Assembly (NCBI RefSeq): GCF_013131805.1
Contig: NZ_JABJRC010000009.1
Coordinates: 310,001 to 374,000, forward strand
Length of the DNA: 64,000 bases
Reading direction: 5' to 3'
Origin: Kribbella sandramycini
GTDB lineage: Bacteria > Actinomycetota > Actinomycetes > Propionibacteriales > Kribbellaceae
Part shown: positions 1 to 7,891 of the stretch, piece after piece
Position numbering within the stretch: position 1 is the first letter of the stretch
Layout of the letters: the number at the start of each line of letters is the position of its first letter
Program-made: the position numbers and the translations under genes
Notes under the pieces: generated by a model
Seen by the model: only the letters and a program-made list of their open reading frames with translations
Database searches by the model: none
Told to the model about the DNA's origin: nothing

Positions 1-551
1 TTCGGTACGTCGCGGACCAGCGTGACGCGATAGCGGTGCGCGGAGCCGTCGGCGGTCCGGACTTCGACCAAGTCGCCCCGCCGGACCTTACGGAGCCGCA
101 CCAGCGGACCGATTCCGTACTCGCGGCTGTCGAGATGACCGCCGAGGACGACGGACCCGGTGCGGTCGGCGGGCGCGGGCCCGAAGCGATACCAGCCGAT
201 TGTCCGCGGATCGGGCGGCAGCGCCATCTGGCCGTCGGCCGCGACACCCATCGCCGCGACCGGGAGGTCGAGACCGGCTGCGGTGACGACGAGCCGCCGC
301 GGTGCCGGTGCGTCGACGACCGCAGTCGGGAGGTCCGCCGGCCGGGCCGTGATCCGGCCCGGCGACACGGGCGCCGCACCCGTGGGGCGAGGAGTGGGGG
401 ACTTACCCGCCCCGACCGACGGTGCGGCTGCCCGCTCGCCTCCGGCCTCGGGCCCGGCGCCGGAGTCAGCACACCCCGCCGAGCCCAGGAGGAGGCCAGA
501 GGTCAGTGCGGCCGTCAGAACGACGGCCGCACGTCGGCGACGGCGAGTCAC
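1..551 (-). CDS. class F sortase, C-terminus outside window
   Basis: Partial reading frame of 183 residues running off the left edge. It starts with GTG at 551; the GTGA overlaps the stop of the upstream DUF4397 gene, so the two are probably translationally coupled. The N-terminus is MTRRRRRAAVV followed by a hydrophobic stretch and a possible lipobox ending SAGC (Cys27), then a Pro/Ala/Ser-rich linker. From about residue 75 the frame reads like the class F sortase beta-barrel; LGGHLDSREYG supplies the catalytic His (about residue 139), followed by RRGDLVEV. The catalytic Cys and Arg would lie beyond the window. Sortases of this class attach secreted proteins to the cell wall; the neighbouring DUF4397 protein is the obvious substrate candidate. 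Confidence 0.85.
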   Translation of the reverse strand, partial: MTRRRRRAAVVLTAALTSGLLLGSAGCADSGAGPEAGGERAAAPSVGAGKSPTPRPTGAAPVSPGRITARPADLPTAVVDAPAPRRLVVTAAGLDLPVAAMGVAADGQMALPPDPRTIGWYRFGPAPADRTGSVVLGGHLDSREYGIGPLVRLRKVRRGDLVEVRTADGSAHRYRVTLVRDVP

Positions 552-1375
552 GACCGCGCGCGTACCTTGGCCAGTCGTGCCGACCCGACGCTGATCGCGC
601 CGATGGCCGCCAGTACGGCGAGGCCCAGCGCCCAGACCGGGGTGACGCCGTCCGATGCGGCCTGTCCGCCGGTGCCGCCTGGGATCCCGGACGGGTTGTG
701 GTGAAGCCCGGAGATGGTCTGGACAGCGAGCTTCAGGTTCTTGTCCGCGGCGCTGCCCCAGGCGTAGACGATCGTGTTCACACCTTCCTTGACCGGAACG
801 TCGGCGGGCCCGAGCGCGACGGTCGACGTACCGGCGAGCGCCACGTCGGCCTTGACCGTCCCGGCGGGCAGATCGGCCTTGGCCTCCTCAGGGTTGGTCA
901 GCCCTGCGAAGACGGGTTTGCCGCCGGCCCGGATGTCGACCGCCGGCGCCGCCGCGGTGTGCCGGACCGTCAACCGGCCCTTGCCTGCGGCAACCTTCGA
1001 GACATCGTTGACGAACGGCGTCAGCACGGGTTTGCCATCGGCGCCCAGATGCGCCACCACGGTGATGTTGGCGCCGCCGGGAACCTTGACATCGTCGGCT
1101 TGGATGACCGCCGCGCCGTTCGCCCCGGCGCCGGCCGCCGTCACCTTCAGGTCGTACGCGCCCTCCGGCAGCTTCACCGGGTCGGTCAGCGTCCCGGGCT
1201 TGAAGTCGGTCAGCAGGGCCTTGCCGTTGGCGTACACGTCCACGGTGGCGCCTGGAACCGCGTGCAGAACCGAGACCGTCGCATTGGCAGTCGGTCCAGC
1301 TTGCGCGGCCGCCGCCGGCAGACCCGCCAGCAGCAGTCCGGCCGCCATCACAGCGGTGACACGACGAACAGACAT
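548..1375 (-). CDS. DUF4397 secreted/surface protein with sorting-like C-terminus
   Basis: 275 residues. ATG at 1375 is preceded by a strong AAGGAGG site; the open frame extends further upstream but without a ribosome site. An N-terminal signal peptide (MSVRRVTAVMAAGLLLAG...AQA) leads into DUF4397, an Ig-like beta domain (VLHAVPGATVDVYANGK, VRHTAAAPAVDIRAGGK). The C-terminus has Gly-rich IPGGTGG (residues 231-237), a hydrophobic helix (about 245-266) and a basic tail RLAKVRARS, the order seen in sortase sorting signals, although no canonical LPxTG is present. The stop codon overlaps the GTG start of the class F sortase. Extracytoplasmic location is likely; molecular function is unknown. Confidence 0.88.
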   Translation of the reverse strand: MSVRRVTAVMAAGLLLAGLPAAAAQAGPTANATVSVLHAVPGATVDVYANGKALLTDFKPGTLTDPVKLPEGAYDLKVTAAGAGANGAAVIQADDVKVPGGANITVVAHLGADGKPVLTPFVNDVSKVAAGKGRLTVRHTAAAPAVDIRAGGKPVFAGLTNPEEAKADLPAGTVKADVALAGTSTVALGPADVPVKEGVNTIVYAWGSAADKNLKLAVQTISGLHHNPSGIPGGTGGQAASDGVTPVWALGLAVLAAIGAISVGSARLAKVRARS

Positions 1376-1454
1376 GAATCCTCCTTGAGTCAGCCTTTGA
1401 CCGCACTTCCGGCCGACCCCAGCGCCCGGATGCACTGCGGCGGAGATTTTCCGA

Positions 1455-3470
1455 TCAGATCTTCGCGGGCCACCAGAAGCGGTCGCCGAGCGCGAAGGCG
1501 AGCGCTGGGACGACGACCGTCCGGACGAGCAGGGTGTCGAGCAGAACACCCGTGCAGACGATGATCCCGACCTGCGTCAGCGTGATCAGCGGCAGGACGC
1601 CGAGCACCGCGAAGACGGCCGCGAGCAGAATGCCGGCGCTGGTGATGACGCCGCCGGTCAAGGTCAACGCGCTGAGCATGCCGTCCCGCGTTCCGGCCGT
1701 CCGGGCCTCCTCCCGCGCCCGGGTGGTCAGAAAGATGTTGTAGTCGACGCCGAGTGCGACCAGGAACAGGAAGGACAGCAGGATCACCGATCCGTCGAGC
1801 GCCACGAATCCGAAGACCTGCTCGGACAGCAGCCAACTGATGCCGAAGGCCGCGAAGAACGATGCGACGACGGTGCCGACGAGCAGCGCCGCGGCAAGCA
1901 GGCTGCGCAGCAGGACCGTCAATACTCCGCCGACGAGGAGCAGGATCAATGGCAGGATGACCATCCGGTCCCGAGCATCGGCCTCGCGAACGTCGAGCTT
2001 CGCCGCGGGCTCACCGCCGACTGCGGCGTCCGCTCCAGGGACAGCGCCGACTCGCTCCCGCAGCCGCTCGACGGTGGCGAACGACTGCGCCGTCCCGGCC
2101 TCCGCATCGAGTACGACGGTCAGCTCGGACAGCTCCGCGTTGCCCGCGGTGACCCGAACCGACGCGACACCCTCCGTCTGCTGCGCCACGCGGCTGACCT
2201 CTCGAATCGCTCCGGATCTGGCGACCACGACGACCGGCTCCGTCGTCCCGGCCGGGAAGGCGCCGGCGAGAACCTTGGCACCGCGGACCGCCTCCGGCTC
2301 GACGCGGAACTGCTCGTTCTGCGGCAGACCGGTCTTGACGCCCAGGCCACCGAGAGACAGCACGCCCAGGACGGCCACGGACGCAGCCAGAACCACAACC
2401 GGGCGCTTGGCGACCTGGGCGCCCAGCCGACCCCAGAGCTTGCCTTCCCGCGCGACATCGCCGACCCGCGGGACGAACGGCCAGAACACGCGACGGCCGG
2501 CCAAGTTCAGGGCAGCCGGTAGCACCAGCAACGCCGAGAGCATCGCCAGCAGGACGCCGACCACGCAGGCGACCGCGATGCCCTGCAGGGTCTCGGTGCT
2601 CGCCAGCAGCAAGATGAGCAGCGCGGCGATCACCGTGCAACCGCTAGCGAAGATCGGCTCGAACACGCGCCGGACCGCCTGCCGTACGGCCATGCGGTGA
2701 TCCTCGGTCGTCCGCAACTGCTCGCGGTATCTGGCGATCAGCAGCAACGCGTAATCGGTCGCGGCGCCGAACACCAGCACGCTCGCGATACCGGTCACCT
2801 GGCCGCCACCCGGGAGGCCGGCCGCCGACAGGGCGAGGCCGGCCAGCTTGAGGGTCGTCTGCTCGGTGAGCGCGACGACGGCCAGTGGGATCGCGACCAG
2901 CGCCGGGCTGCGATAGGTCACGAGCAGCAGGACCGCGACCACGGCGGCCGTGACGATCAACAGTCTGCGGTCCGCTCCGTCGAAGACCCGGGTCAGATCA
3001 GTCGTGAAGCCGGCCTCGCCGGTCACCTGCACGGTGATACCGGCCGATCCGGCGTCGGCCGACTTGGCTCGCAGTTCATCGACCGCTTTCGACACGGCGG
3101 CATCGTCCGGCGCCGTGAGTGGGACGACGGTGAGGGCGACCGTACCGTCTTCGGAGTACTGCGGGGGCGGGACGGCCGAATCGCGCGCCAGTGGACGGAC
3201 GGCGGTGCGCACCGCCTCGACGGCCTGGCGATCGGCCGCGCCGAGGACGGCGCGATCGGTTCGCGACTGGACCAGCAACGCGGTCGACACCTGGTCGTCC
3301 GCGAACTGCCGCCGGAGTTGCTCGGCTTTCGCCGATCCGGCGTCCGTCGAGAGCCCGGTGGCAGAGCGCGGCGTGGCCGGCGTCGGCTCGGGCGCCATCA
3401 GCACGGCGGCGGCCACGGCCAGCGCGCCCAGCAGGACGAGCAGTGCGAGCCGGCGCGAAGTGACTGACAT
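1455..3470 (-). CDS. MMPL/RND family membrane transporter
   Basis: 671 residues, MmpL-like topology: one N-terminal helix, a large extracytoplasmic domain (about 35-165), a block of five to six helices, a second extracytoplasmic domain and a second helix block. Both halves carry the GxxxDY-type signature (FGAATDYALLL near residue 238, LGVDYNIFL near 575) used for proton coupling. I use ATG at 3470 (MSVTSRRLALLVLL) because it precedes the first helix directly; 18 further in-frame codons upstream would cover the operator. Divergent from a MarR gene with two palindromes between them, so repression by that MarR is likely. Substrate unknown; family members export lipids, siderophores or drugs. Confidence 0.9.
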   Translation of the reverse strand: MSVTSRRLALLVLLGALAVAAAVLMAPEPTPATPRSATGLSTDAGSAKAEQLRRQFADDQVSTALLVQSRTDRAVLGAADRQAVEAVRTAVRPLARDSAVPPPQYSEDGTVALTVVPLTAPDDAAVSKAVDELRAKSADAGSAGITVQVTGEAGFTTDLTRVFDGADRRLLIVTAAVVAVLLLVTYRSPALVAIPLAVVALTEQTTLKLAGLALSAAGLPGGGQVTGIASVLVFGAATDYALLLIARYREQLRTTEDHRMAVRQAVRRVFEPIFASGCTVIAALLILLLASTETLQGIAVACVVGVLLAMLSALLVLPAALNLAGRRVFWPFVPRVGDVAREGKLWGRLGAQVAKRPVVVLAASVAVLGVLSLGGLGVKTGLPQNEQFRVEPEAVRGAKVLAGAFPAGTTEPVVVVARSGAIREVSRVAQQTEGVASVRVTAGNAELSELTVVLDAEAGTAQSFATVERLRERVGAVPGADAAVGGEPAAKLDVREADARDRMVILPLILLLVGGVLTVLLRSLLAAALLVGTVVASFFAAFGISWLLSEQVFGFVALDGSVILLSFLFLVALGVDYNIFLTTRAREEARTAGTRDGMLSALTLTGGVITSAGILLAAVFAVLGVLPLITLTQVGIIVCTGVLLDTLLVRTVVVPALAFALGDRFWWPAKI

Positions 3471-3497
3471 AGTGGCACCCTGATCTCGACGAAAGAC

Positions 3498-3530
3498 TTG
3501 ACGGTCAATTATCTTGATGATCAAGACAAT
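3498..3530. promoter_or_regulatory. double MarR-type operator between MMPL and marR genes
   Basis: Two palindromes of one pattern, TTGAC-G-GTCAA (3498-3508) and TTGAT-G-ATCAA (3514-3524), with centres 16 bp apart. The second sits in a longer dyad, TCTTGAT-G-ATCAAGA (3512-3526), which extends to 3508-3530 with one mismatched pair. The site lies 11-43 bp before the MarR start and 28-60 bp before the MMPL start, so one bound protein could silence both. Binding by the adjacent MarR is inferred. Confidence 0.75.
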
Positions 3531-3541
3531 AGGGGACGGGG

Positions 3542-4015
3542 ATGACGAGTCGCAAACCAGGGTCGGTGGAGGTCACTCGGCTGATCCAGTTGCTGGTCGC
3601 CGAGGGGCAGCGCATCGCGCACCGGTTCGCGCAGCGCCACGACGCGCATCCGACCGACATGGAGGCGCTGATCCGGATCCTGCAGTCCGGCGCCGACGGC
3701 GCCCCGATGACCGCTGGGGAGCTCGGGCGTGAGCTGGGCCTGACTTCGGGGACCGTGACCGCGCTCGTCGACCGGCTGGAGCGGGCCGGTCATGTCCGCC
3801 GGGAGCGCGACCCGGTCGATCGCCGCAAGGTGCTGATCCACTACGGCGATACCGGAATGCAGCTGGCGCGGCAGTTCTTCGTCCCGCTGGGCGATCTGCA
3901 CCGCCAGGCCACCGCCGAATTCAGCCCGGCGGAGGTCGAGGTCGTTCGACGCTACCTCGCGGCGACGCTCGACTCCTATCAGGCGTACCGCCGGCGCCTC
4001 GAGGACGACGAGTGA
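3542..4015 (+). CDS. MarR family transcriptional regulator
   Basis: 157 residues. Central winged helix-turn-helix around residues 45-100: MTAGELGRELGLTSGTVTALVDRLERAGHVRR gives the HTH (shown here only as a reading of the frame), then the wing signature DPVDRRKVLI. N- and C-terminal helices form the usual dimer interface. ATG at 3542 follows GGGGACGGGG, a weak ribosome site. Divergent from the MMPL transporter and separated from it by a clear MarR-type double palindrome, so it probably represses both itself and the transporter, released by a small ligand such as the transported compound. Confidence 0.9.
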   Translation: MTSRKPGSVEVTRLIQLLVAEGQRIAHRFAQRHDAHPTDMEALIRILQSGADGAPMTAGELGRELGLTSGTVTALVDRLERAGHVRRERDPVDRRKVLIHYGDTGMQLARQFFVPLGDLHRQATAEFSPAEVEVVRRYLAATLDSYQAYRRRLEDDE

Positions 4016-4132
4016 GCTCGCTGCATCCGGACCCGGGGGAACGGTCGAAGACCGGCTGACACCTGTTCGTGCGGCCAGGTGGCGGGAGGTCGGAATGACT
4101 GTGGAGCTGCTGGCGGCGCGGGCGGGATTGGC

Positions 4133-4138
4133 TAGAGT
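4133..4138 (+). promoter_or_regulatory. candidate -10 box of sigma factor gene
   Basis: TAGAGT lies 7 nt before GTG 4146, the spacing expected when transcription starts at the start codon (leaderless mRNA). Supports the GTG start over ATG 4095. Confidence 0.45.
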
Positions 4139-4145
4139 GTGCGCC

Positions 4146-4724
4146 GTGGCCAGTGCGGAGGCCGGCCCTCCGTCGCCGGCAGAGATCTCGAAGGCGTTTG
4201 CGGAGGGGCGTCCCGACAGCCTGGCGGACGCCTATCGGTGCTGGTCGTCGCTGATCTTCACGCTCGCCCTGCGAGCCCTCGGCAATCGCGCGGACGCCGA
4301 GGATGTGACCCAGCAGGTCTTCGTCTCGGCCTGGCGGGGCCGGGCGAACTTCGACCCCGACAGCGGCCAGCTGGGCGCGTGGCTGACCGGTATCACCCGG
4401 CATCGGATCGCCGATCGGCTGGCCGCGCGCGGCCGCGACCTGCGGAACACCGAGGTGGCGGCCCAGCTCGCCGGTGAACGCCCGGCGGTGCAGGTGGTGG
4501 ACGACCTGACCGTCGACCGGGTGCTGATCGCCGACGAACTGGATCGGCTGGGCGACCCGCGGCGAACGATCCTGAAGCTCGCCTTCTACGAAGACTGCAC
4601 GTACCCGCAGATCGCGGAACGGCTCGACCTGCCGCTCGGCACGGTCAAGAGTCACGTCCGCCGGGGTTTGCTGCACCTGCGCGACCGACTGAAGGAGGTG
4701 ACTGGTGACGACACATCTCGATGA
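4146..4724 (+). CDS. ECF RNA polymerase sigma factor, SigK-like
   Basis: 192 residues from GTG 4146. Region 2 reads LIFTLALRALGNRADAEDV followed by TQQVFVSAWRGR; region 4 ends in a helix-turn-helix (YPQIAERLDLPLGTVKSHVR). Domain order and the following RskA-type gene place it with sigma-K/RskA pairs. The start is uncertain: GTG 4146 is preceded at 7 nt by TAGAGT and gives the usual family length, whereas ATG 4095 adds 17 residues and has a good GGGAGGT site 4 nt upstream. The 3' end overlaps the anti-sigma start by 20 nt, with the anti-sigma ribosome site GAAGGAGGTG inside this gene, so the two are made together. Confidence 0.87.
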   Translation: MASAEAGPPSPAEISKAFAEGRPDSLADAYRCWSSLIFTLALRALGNRADAEDVTQQVFVSAWRGRANFDPDSGQLGAWLTGITRHRIADRLAARGRDLRNTEVAAQLAGERPAVQVVDDLTVDRVLIADELDRLGDPRRTILKLAFYEDCTYPQIAERLDLPLGTVKSHVRRGLLHLRDRLKEVTGDDTSR

Positions 4725-5427
4725 CGACCTGCTGGCGCGCTGGGCACTGGGCGACGAGGCGCCGGACGGGCCGGCCGCCGATCACCTCCAGAGCTGCCAG
4801 CGCTGTGCGGGCAGCCTGGCCGAGCTTCGGCAGGTCCTCGACGCTGCCGGTGACCTGCCCCGCCTGGAGTCCCCGCCGGCTGAAGTCTGGAGCCGGATCA
4901 CCGACGAGCTCAGCCTCGACCCGGACCGCGCCGAGCCGACTGTGATCCCGTTGCCGGACGCACGTCGTACGCCGAACGCCTCAGTGCGCCGCTTCCGCGG
5001 CCGGGCCCTGGTCGCGGCCGCAGCGGTGGCCGCGGTCCTGGGTGCGGGCGTCGGCGTCGGCGCGACCCTGATCGTGCAGGACGACGAGAAGCCGACCGTC
5101 CAGGCCGTCGTCCCACTGTCGGCGCTCGAAGGCCGCAGTGGAACCGGCACGGCCGACCTGCTCAAGGCCGCTTCGGGTGAACAGCTGAAGGTCACCGCCT
5201 CCGGGCTCGCCGCCGCCGCCGGGTACTACGAGGTGTGGATGATCAACACCGACGGCAAACGGATGGTTTCCCTCGGCGTCCTCGATCCCAGCAGCGCTGG
5301 GACTTTCCAGCTTCCCGCCCAGCTGATCGCGCAGGGCTACCGCATCGTCGACATCTCCCTCGAGCCGGACGACGGTAACCCCGAACACTCCCGCAACAGC
5401 ATCATCCGCGGCACCCTCCCGGCCTGA
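4705..5427 (+). CDS. anti-sigma factor, RskA-like
   Basis: 240 residues from GTG 4705. The N-terminus carries a zinc-finger anti-sigma motif (DHLQSCQRC: His-x3-Cys-x2-Cys) that would hold the sigma factor at the membrane. One transmembrane helix lies near residues 95-120 (LVAAAAVAAVLGAGVGVGATL). The extracytoplasmic half matches the RskA C-terminal domain (GYYEVWMINTDGKRMVSLGV). Family members release their sigma factor after regulated proteolysis. The start lies inside the sigma gene behind GGAGGTG. Confidence 0.9.
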   Translation: MTTHLDDDLLARWALGDEAPDGPAADHLQSCQRCAGSLAELRQVLDAAGDLPRLESPPAEVWSRITDELSLDPDRAEPTVIPLPDARRTPNASVRRFRGRALVAAAAVAAVLGAGVGVGATLIVQDDEKPTVQAVVPLSALEGRSGTGTADLLKAASGEQLKVTASGLAAAAGYYEVWMINTDGKRMVSLGVLDPSSAGTFQLPAQLIAQGYRIVDISLEPDDGNPEHSRNSIIRGTLPA

Positions 5428-5435
5428 ACCGCGCC

Positions 5436-5441
5436 TAAGCT
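5436..5441 (+). promoter_or_regulatory. candidate leaderless -10 box of DUF2809 gene
   Basis: TAAGCT sits 6 nt before ATG 5448, in the 20-nt gap after the anti-sigma gene. No ribosome site is visible. Confidence 0.4.
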
Positions 5442-5447
5442 GTCGCG

Positions 5448-5810
5448 ATGCGCCCCTGGCTCGCCGTACCGCTCGTGCTCGCGCTGGGCCTCGCTGTTCG
5501 CGCCTTTGCGGGCGGCGACTTCGCCAAGTACGCCGGTGTCGCGCTCTACGCCACGCTGATCTACGCCCTGCTCGCCTTCTGGTTGCAGCCGGTTTGGGCT
5601 GCGGTGGGCGCCACTGGCTTCAGTTGGGCGGTTGAGTTCTTTCAGCTGACCGGCGTCCCGGCGGAGTTGTCCGAGCGCAGTGTGATCGCCCGCCTGGTGC
5701 TGGGCTCGACGTTCAATCCGCCCGACTTGTTCTGGTACGTCGTGGGCGCGGGCTTGGGGGTGGCGGTCGTGCGCGGTCAGCGGGGGCGGAAGGTGGTTCG
5801 GAGGCGGTAG
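5448..5810 (+). CDS. DUF2809 family membrane protein
   Basis: 120 residues with four hydrophobic segments and the family pattern FAGGDFAKYAGVALYATLIY, then FSWAVEFFQLTGVPAELSE. DUF2809 proteins are small integral membrane proteins of unknown function. Starts 20 nt after the anti-sigma gene with its own TAAGCT box. The basic tail (GQRGRKVVRRR) overlaps the 3' end of the convergent GntR gene by 34 nt. Confidence 0.8.
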   Translation: MRPWLAVPLVLALGLAVRAFAGGDFAKYAGVALYATLIYALLAFWLQPVWAAVGATGFSWAVEFFQLTGVPAELSERSVIARLVLGSTFNPPDLFWYVVGAGLGVAVVRGQRGRKVVRRR

Positions 5811-6517
5811 CGGTCGCCGCTGTATTCGACGGTGGACAACAGGATGGGGCGGTTGTCGGCGTCGTAGATGGTCTGGTCGAGGAGCAGGATCGGCTCGCCG
5901 GCCGACAGGTGGAGTTTGGCGGCGAGCGCCTCGCCCGCGATGCGGGACTCGATGGCGGTTTCGGAGCGGTCGAGGACGACGCCGCGGGCGGTCAGCTCCT
6001 CGAAGAGGGAGGCGGCGGTGAAGTCGACGTCGGCGAGGCCGGGGGCCAGTGCGGCCGGGAGGACGGCGTGGTCCAGGGCCATCCGGACGTCGCCGAGGAA
6101 GCGGACCCGTTCGAGGACGAGGAGCGGGGTGCCGGCCGGGACGGCGAGGGCGTCGGCCTCGTCGAGGGTGGCCGGGCGGACGAGCTGCTCGAGGACTTCG
6201 GAGCGGGCGACCAGGCCCTTGCGGCGGGCGGTGGTGGTGAACGACTCCAGGTCGTTGGGCCACTCGCGGACGGTCGAGGGCGTGGCGACGAACCAGCCGC
6301 GGCCGTGGGAGGACGTGACGAGGCCGCGGTCGAGGAGGTGGCCGAGGGCTTTGCGCAGGGTGACGCGGGAGATGCCGAAGCGGGCACAGAGGTCGCGTTC
6401 GGTGGGCAGCCGGGACCCGGGCGTGAGGCCGTCGCGGGTGATCTGCTCGCTGATCAGCTCCGCGGCCTGCGCCCAGAGGGGTTCGGGCCGGTGCTCGCGG
6501 CTGGGCGTCTCGGTCAT
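5777..6517 (-). CDS. GntR/HutC family regulator with UTRA domain
   Basis: 246 residues. Residues about 10-75 form the GntR winged helix (LWAQAAELISEQITRDGL, then LPTERDLCARFGISRVTLRK, and a wing with GRGWFV). The rest matches the UTRA ligand-binding fold (VPAGTPLLVLERVRFLGD, ILLLDQTIYDADNRPILL). Such regulators bind phosphorylated sugars or amino sugars (DasR and NagR are examples) and come off DNA when the sugar is present. ATG 6517 is chosen because TATCGT lies 8 nt upstream; a second start six codons earlier exists. Divergent from the sugar operon at 6617, which it most likely controls. Confidence 0.9.
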   Translation of the reverse strand: MTETPSREHRPEPLWAQAAELISEQITRDGLTPGSRLPTERDLCARFGISRVTLRKALGHLLDRGLVTSSHGRGWFVATPSTVREWPNDLESFTTTARRKGLVARSEVLEQLVRPATLDEADALAVPAGTPLLVLERVRFLGDVRMALDHAVLPAALAPGLADVDFTAASLFEELTARGVVLDRSETAIESRIAGEALAAKLHLSAGEPILLLDQTIYDADNRPILLSTVEYSGDRYRLRTTFRPR

Positions 6518-6525
6518 CGAGCGTG

Positions 6526-6531
6526 ACGATA
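6526..6531 (-). promoter_or_regulatory. candidate leaderless -10 box of gntR gene
   Basis: On the minus strand TATCGT lies 8 nt before ATG 6517, without a ribosome site. Confidence 0.4.
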
Positions 6532-6600
6532 CCACTGCGGCGCAGATCTAAGACAACTATTGACCACTTGGTGATCCACTGCATACCTTTTGCGGACGGA
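6532..6600. promoter_or_regulatory. divergent promoter/operator region of the amino-sugar cluster
   Basis: AT-richer spacer between the GntR gene and the binding-protein gene. It holds a palindrome ACCA-CT-TGGT (6563-6572) overlapping a possible -35 (TTGACC), and CCACT-type elements at 6532, 6564 and 6576. TGG-TGAT-CCA (6569-6578) resembles a shortened DasR-like site. The exact operator cannot be fixed by eye. Confidence 0.45.
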
Positions 6601-6616
6601 TGACGAGGAGGTAGCC

Positions 6617-7891
6617 ATGCAGCGACTGGCTCGATGGAGTGTCGGCGTCGCGGGTCTGTTGGCCCTGACCCTGACCGCGGCGTGCGGCGGCAGCGATACC
6701 GGGCAGGCGGTGGACGCGAACGAGCTCACCGTGCAGACGAACTGGACCAGCGGGGGTCAGGAGAGTGTTCCGCTGAAGGCAGCGCTGGAAGCCTTCACCG
6801 CGGAGACCGGCATCAAGGTCAAGCTGCTGGAGAGCGGCGACGATCTCAACCAGGTCTACGAAACCGCGCTGCTGGCGAAGAAGGAGGCCGATGTCCTGCT
6901 CGTCGGTCTGCTCGAGAAGCAGCTCGACTGGGTGAAGAACGGCGCGGTCGTCCCGGTCGAGCAGTACGTCGACCAGTGGGGCCTCACCATCCCCGCCACC
7001 GCTCTGGCCGACTGGAAGGACGCCGACGGTCACCTGCGCGCCTTCCCGTACGCCGGTTTCACCTGGCCCTGGTGGTACAACAAGGCCCTGTTCGACAAGC
7101 ACGGCGTCCCGCTCCCGCAGACCGTGGACGAGCTGATCGCCGCCGTCCAGAAGCTGTCCGCGAAGGGCGTCGGCGGGGTCGCGATCGGTGGTAACGACTG
7201 GTCCGGCCAGAAGATCTTCCTGCAGATCCTGGAGAGCTACCTGACGCCCGACGCGGCCAAGGAGATCTTCGCCAAGGGCGGCCTCTGCGCGAATCCGCAG
7301 GCCATGAAGGGCGTCGACCTGTTCGTGAAGCTCCGCGACGCCGGGGTCTTCGTGAAGGGCGCCGAAGGACTGACCGCCGACCAGGCGACCGCCCTCTACA
7401 TGAGCGGCAAGGCCGCGATCGCGCCGATCGGCTCCTGGAGCTACCCGACCGCCGACCAGGCCGTGGTCGGTACGACGACGCTCGGCGGCTTCCCCGTCCC
7501 GGACGGCGGCACCTACGCCAAACCGACCGCGTACACCGGCTCGACGTCGGCCGGCTGGTGGGTCAGCCCGAACGGTCAGCAGAAGCTGTCGTCGGTCGAG
7601 AAGCTGATCAAGTTCATGTACCGGACCGACGTGCTGAACTCGATGCTCAAGGGCGGCGTCGTCCCGGCCGCGATGGACGGCGTCGACTCGTCGGCCGTCA
7701 CCGTCCCGCTGCTCAAACAATCGGTCGACGCGTTGCCCAAGGCCGTCGACTTCACCGTGATGCCCGATCTCTACGTCCCGGCCGACGTCGGCAACCCGAT
7801 GTACCGCGCGACGTCGATCGCCTACACCGCCGGCAACGACGCGCAGAAGATCTGTACGACGATCGACGCGGTCTACCAGGCCGCGAAGTGA
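6617..7891 (+). CDS. ABC transporter sugar-binding lipoprotein (CUT1)
   Basis: 424 residues. ATG 6617 follows GAGGAGGT. A lipoprotein signal ends in LTAAC, with the acylated Cys near residue 24. The body reads like a family 1 extracellular solute-binding protein: FPYAGFTWPWWYNKALFDKHG, AATLYMSGKAAIAPIGSWSY-type segments and ADQATALYMSGKAAI are typical of CUT1 receptors. It captures an oligosaccharide outside the membrane for the two permeases that follow. Its stop overlaps the GTG of the first permease (GTGA). From the context the ligand is probably an amino-sugar oligomer. Confidence 0.9.
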   Translation: MQRLARWSVGVAGLLALTLTAACGGSDTGQAVDANELTVQTNWTSGGQESVPLKAALEAFTAETGIKVKLLESGDDLNQVYETALLAKKEADVLLVGLLEKQLDWVKNGAVVPVEQYVDQWGLTIPATALADWKDADGHLRAFPYAGFTWPWWYNKALFDKHGVPLPQTVDELIAAVQKLSAKGVGGVAIGGNDWSGQKIFLQILESYLTPDAAKEIFAKGGLCANPQAMKGVDLFVKLRDAGVFVKGAEGLTADQATALYMSGKAAIAPIGSWSYPTADQAVVGTTTLGGFPVPDGGTYAKPTAYTGSTSAGWWVSPNGQQKLSSVEKLIKFMYRTDVLNSMLKGGVVPAAMDGVDSSAVTVPLLKQSVDALPKAVDFTVMPDLYVPADVGNPMYRATSIAYTAGNDAQKICTTIDAVYQAAK

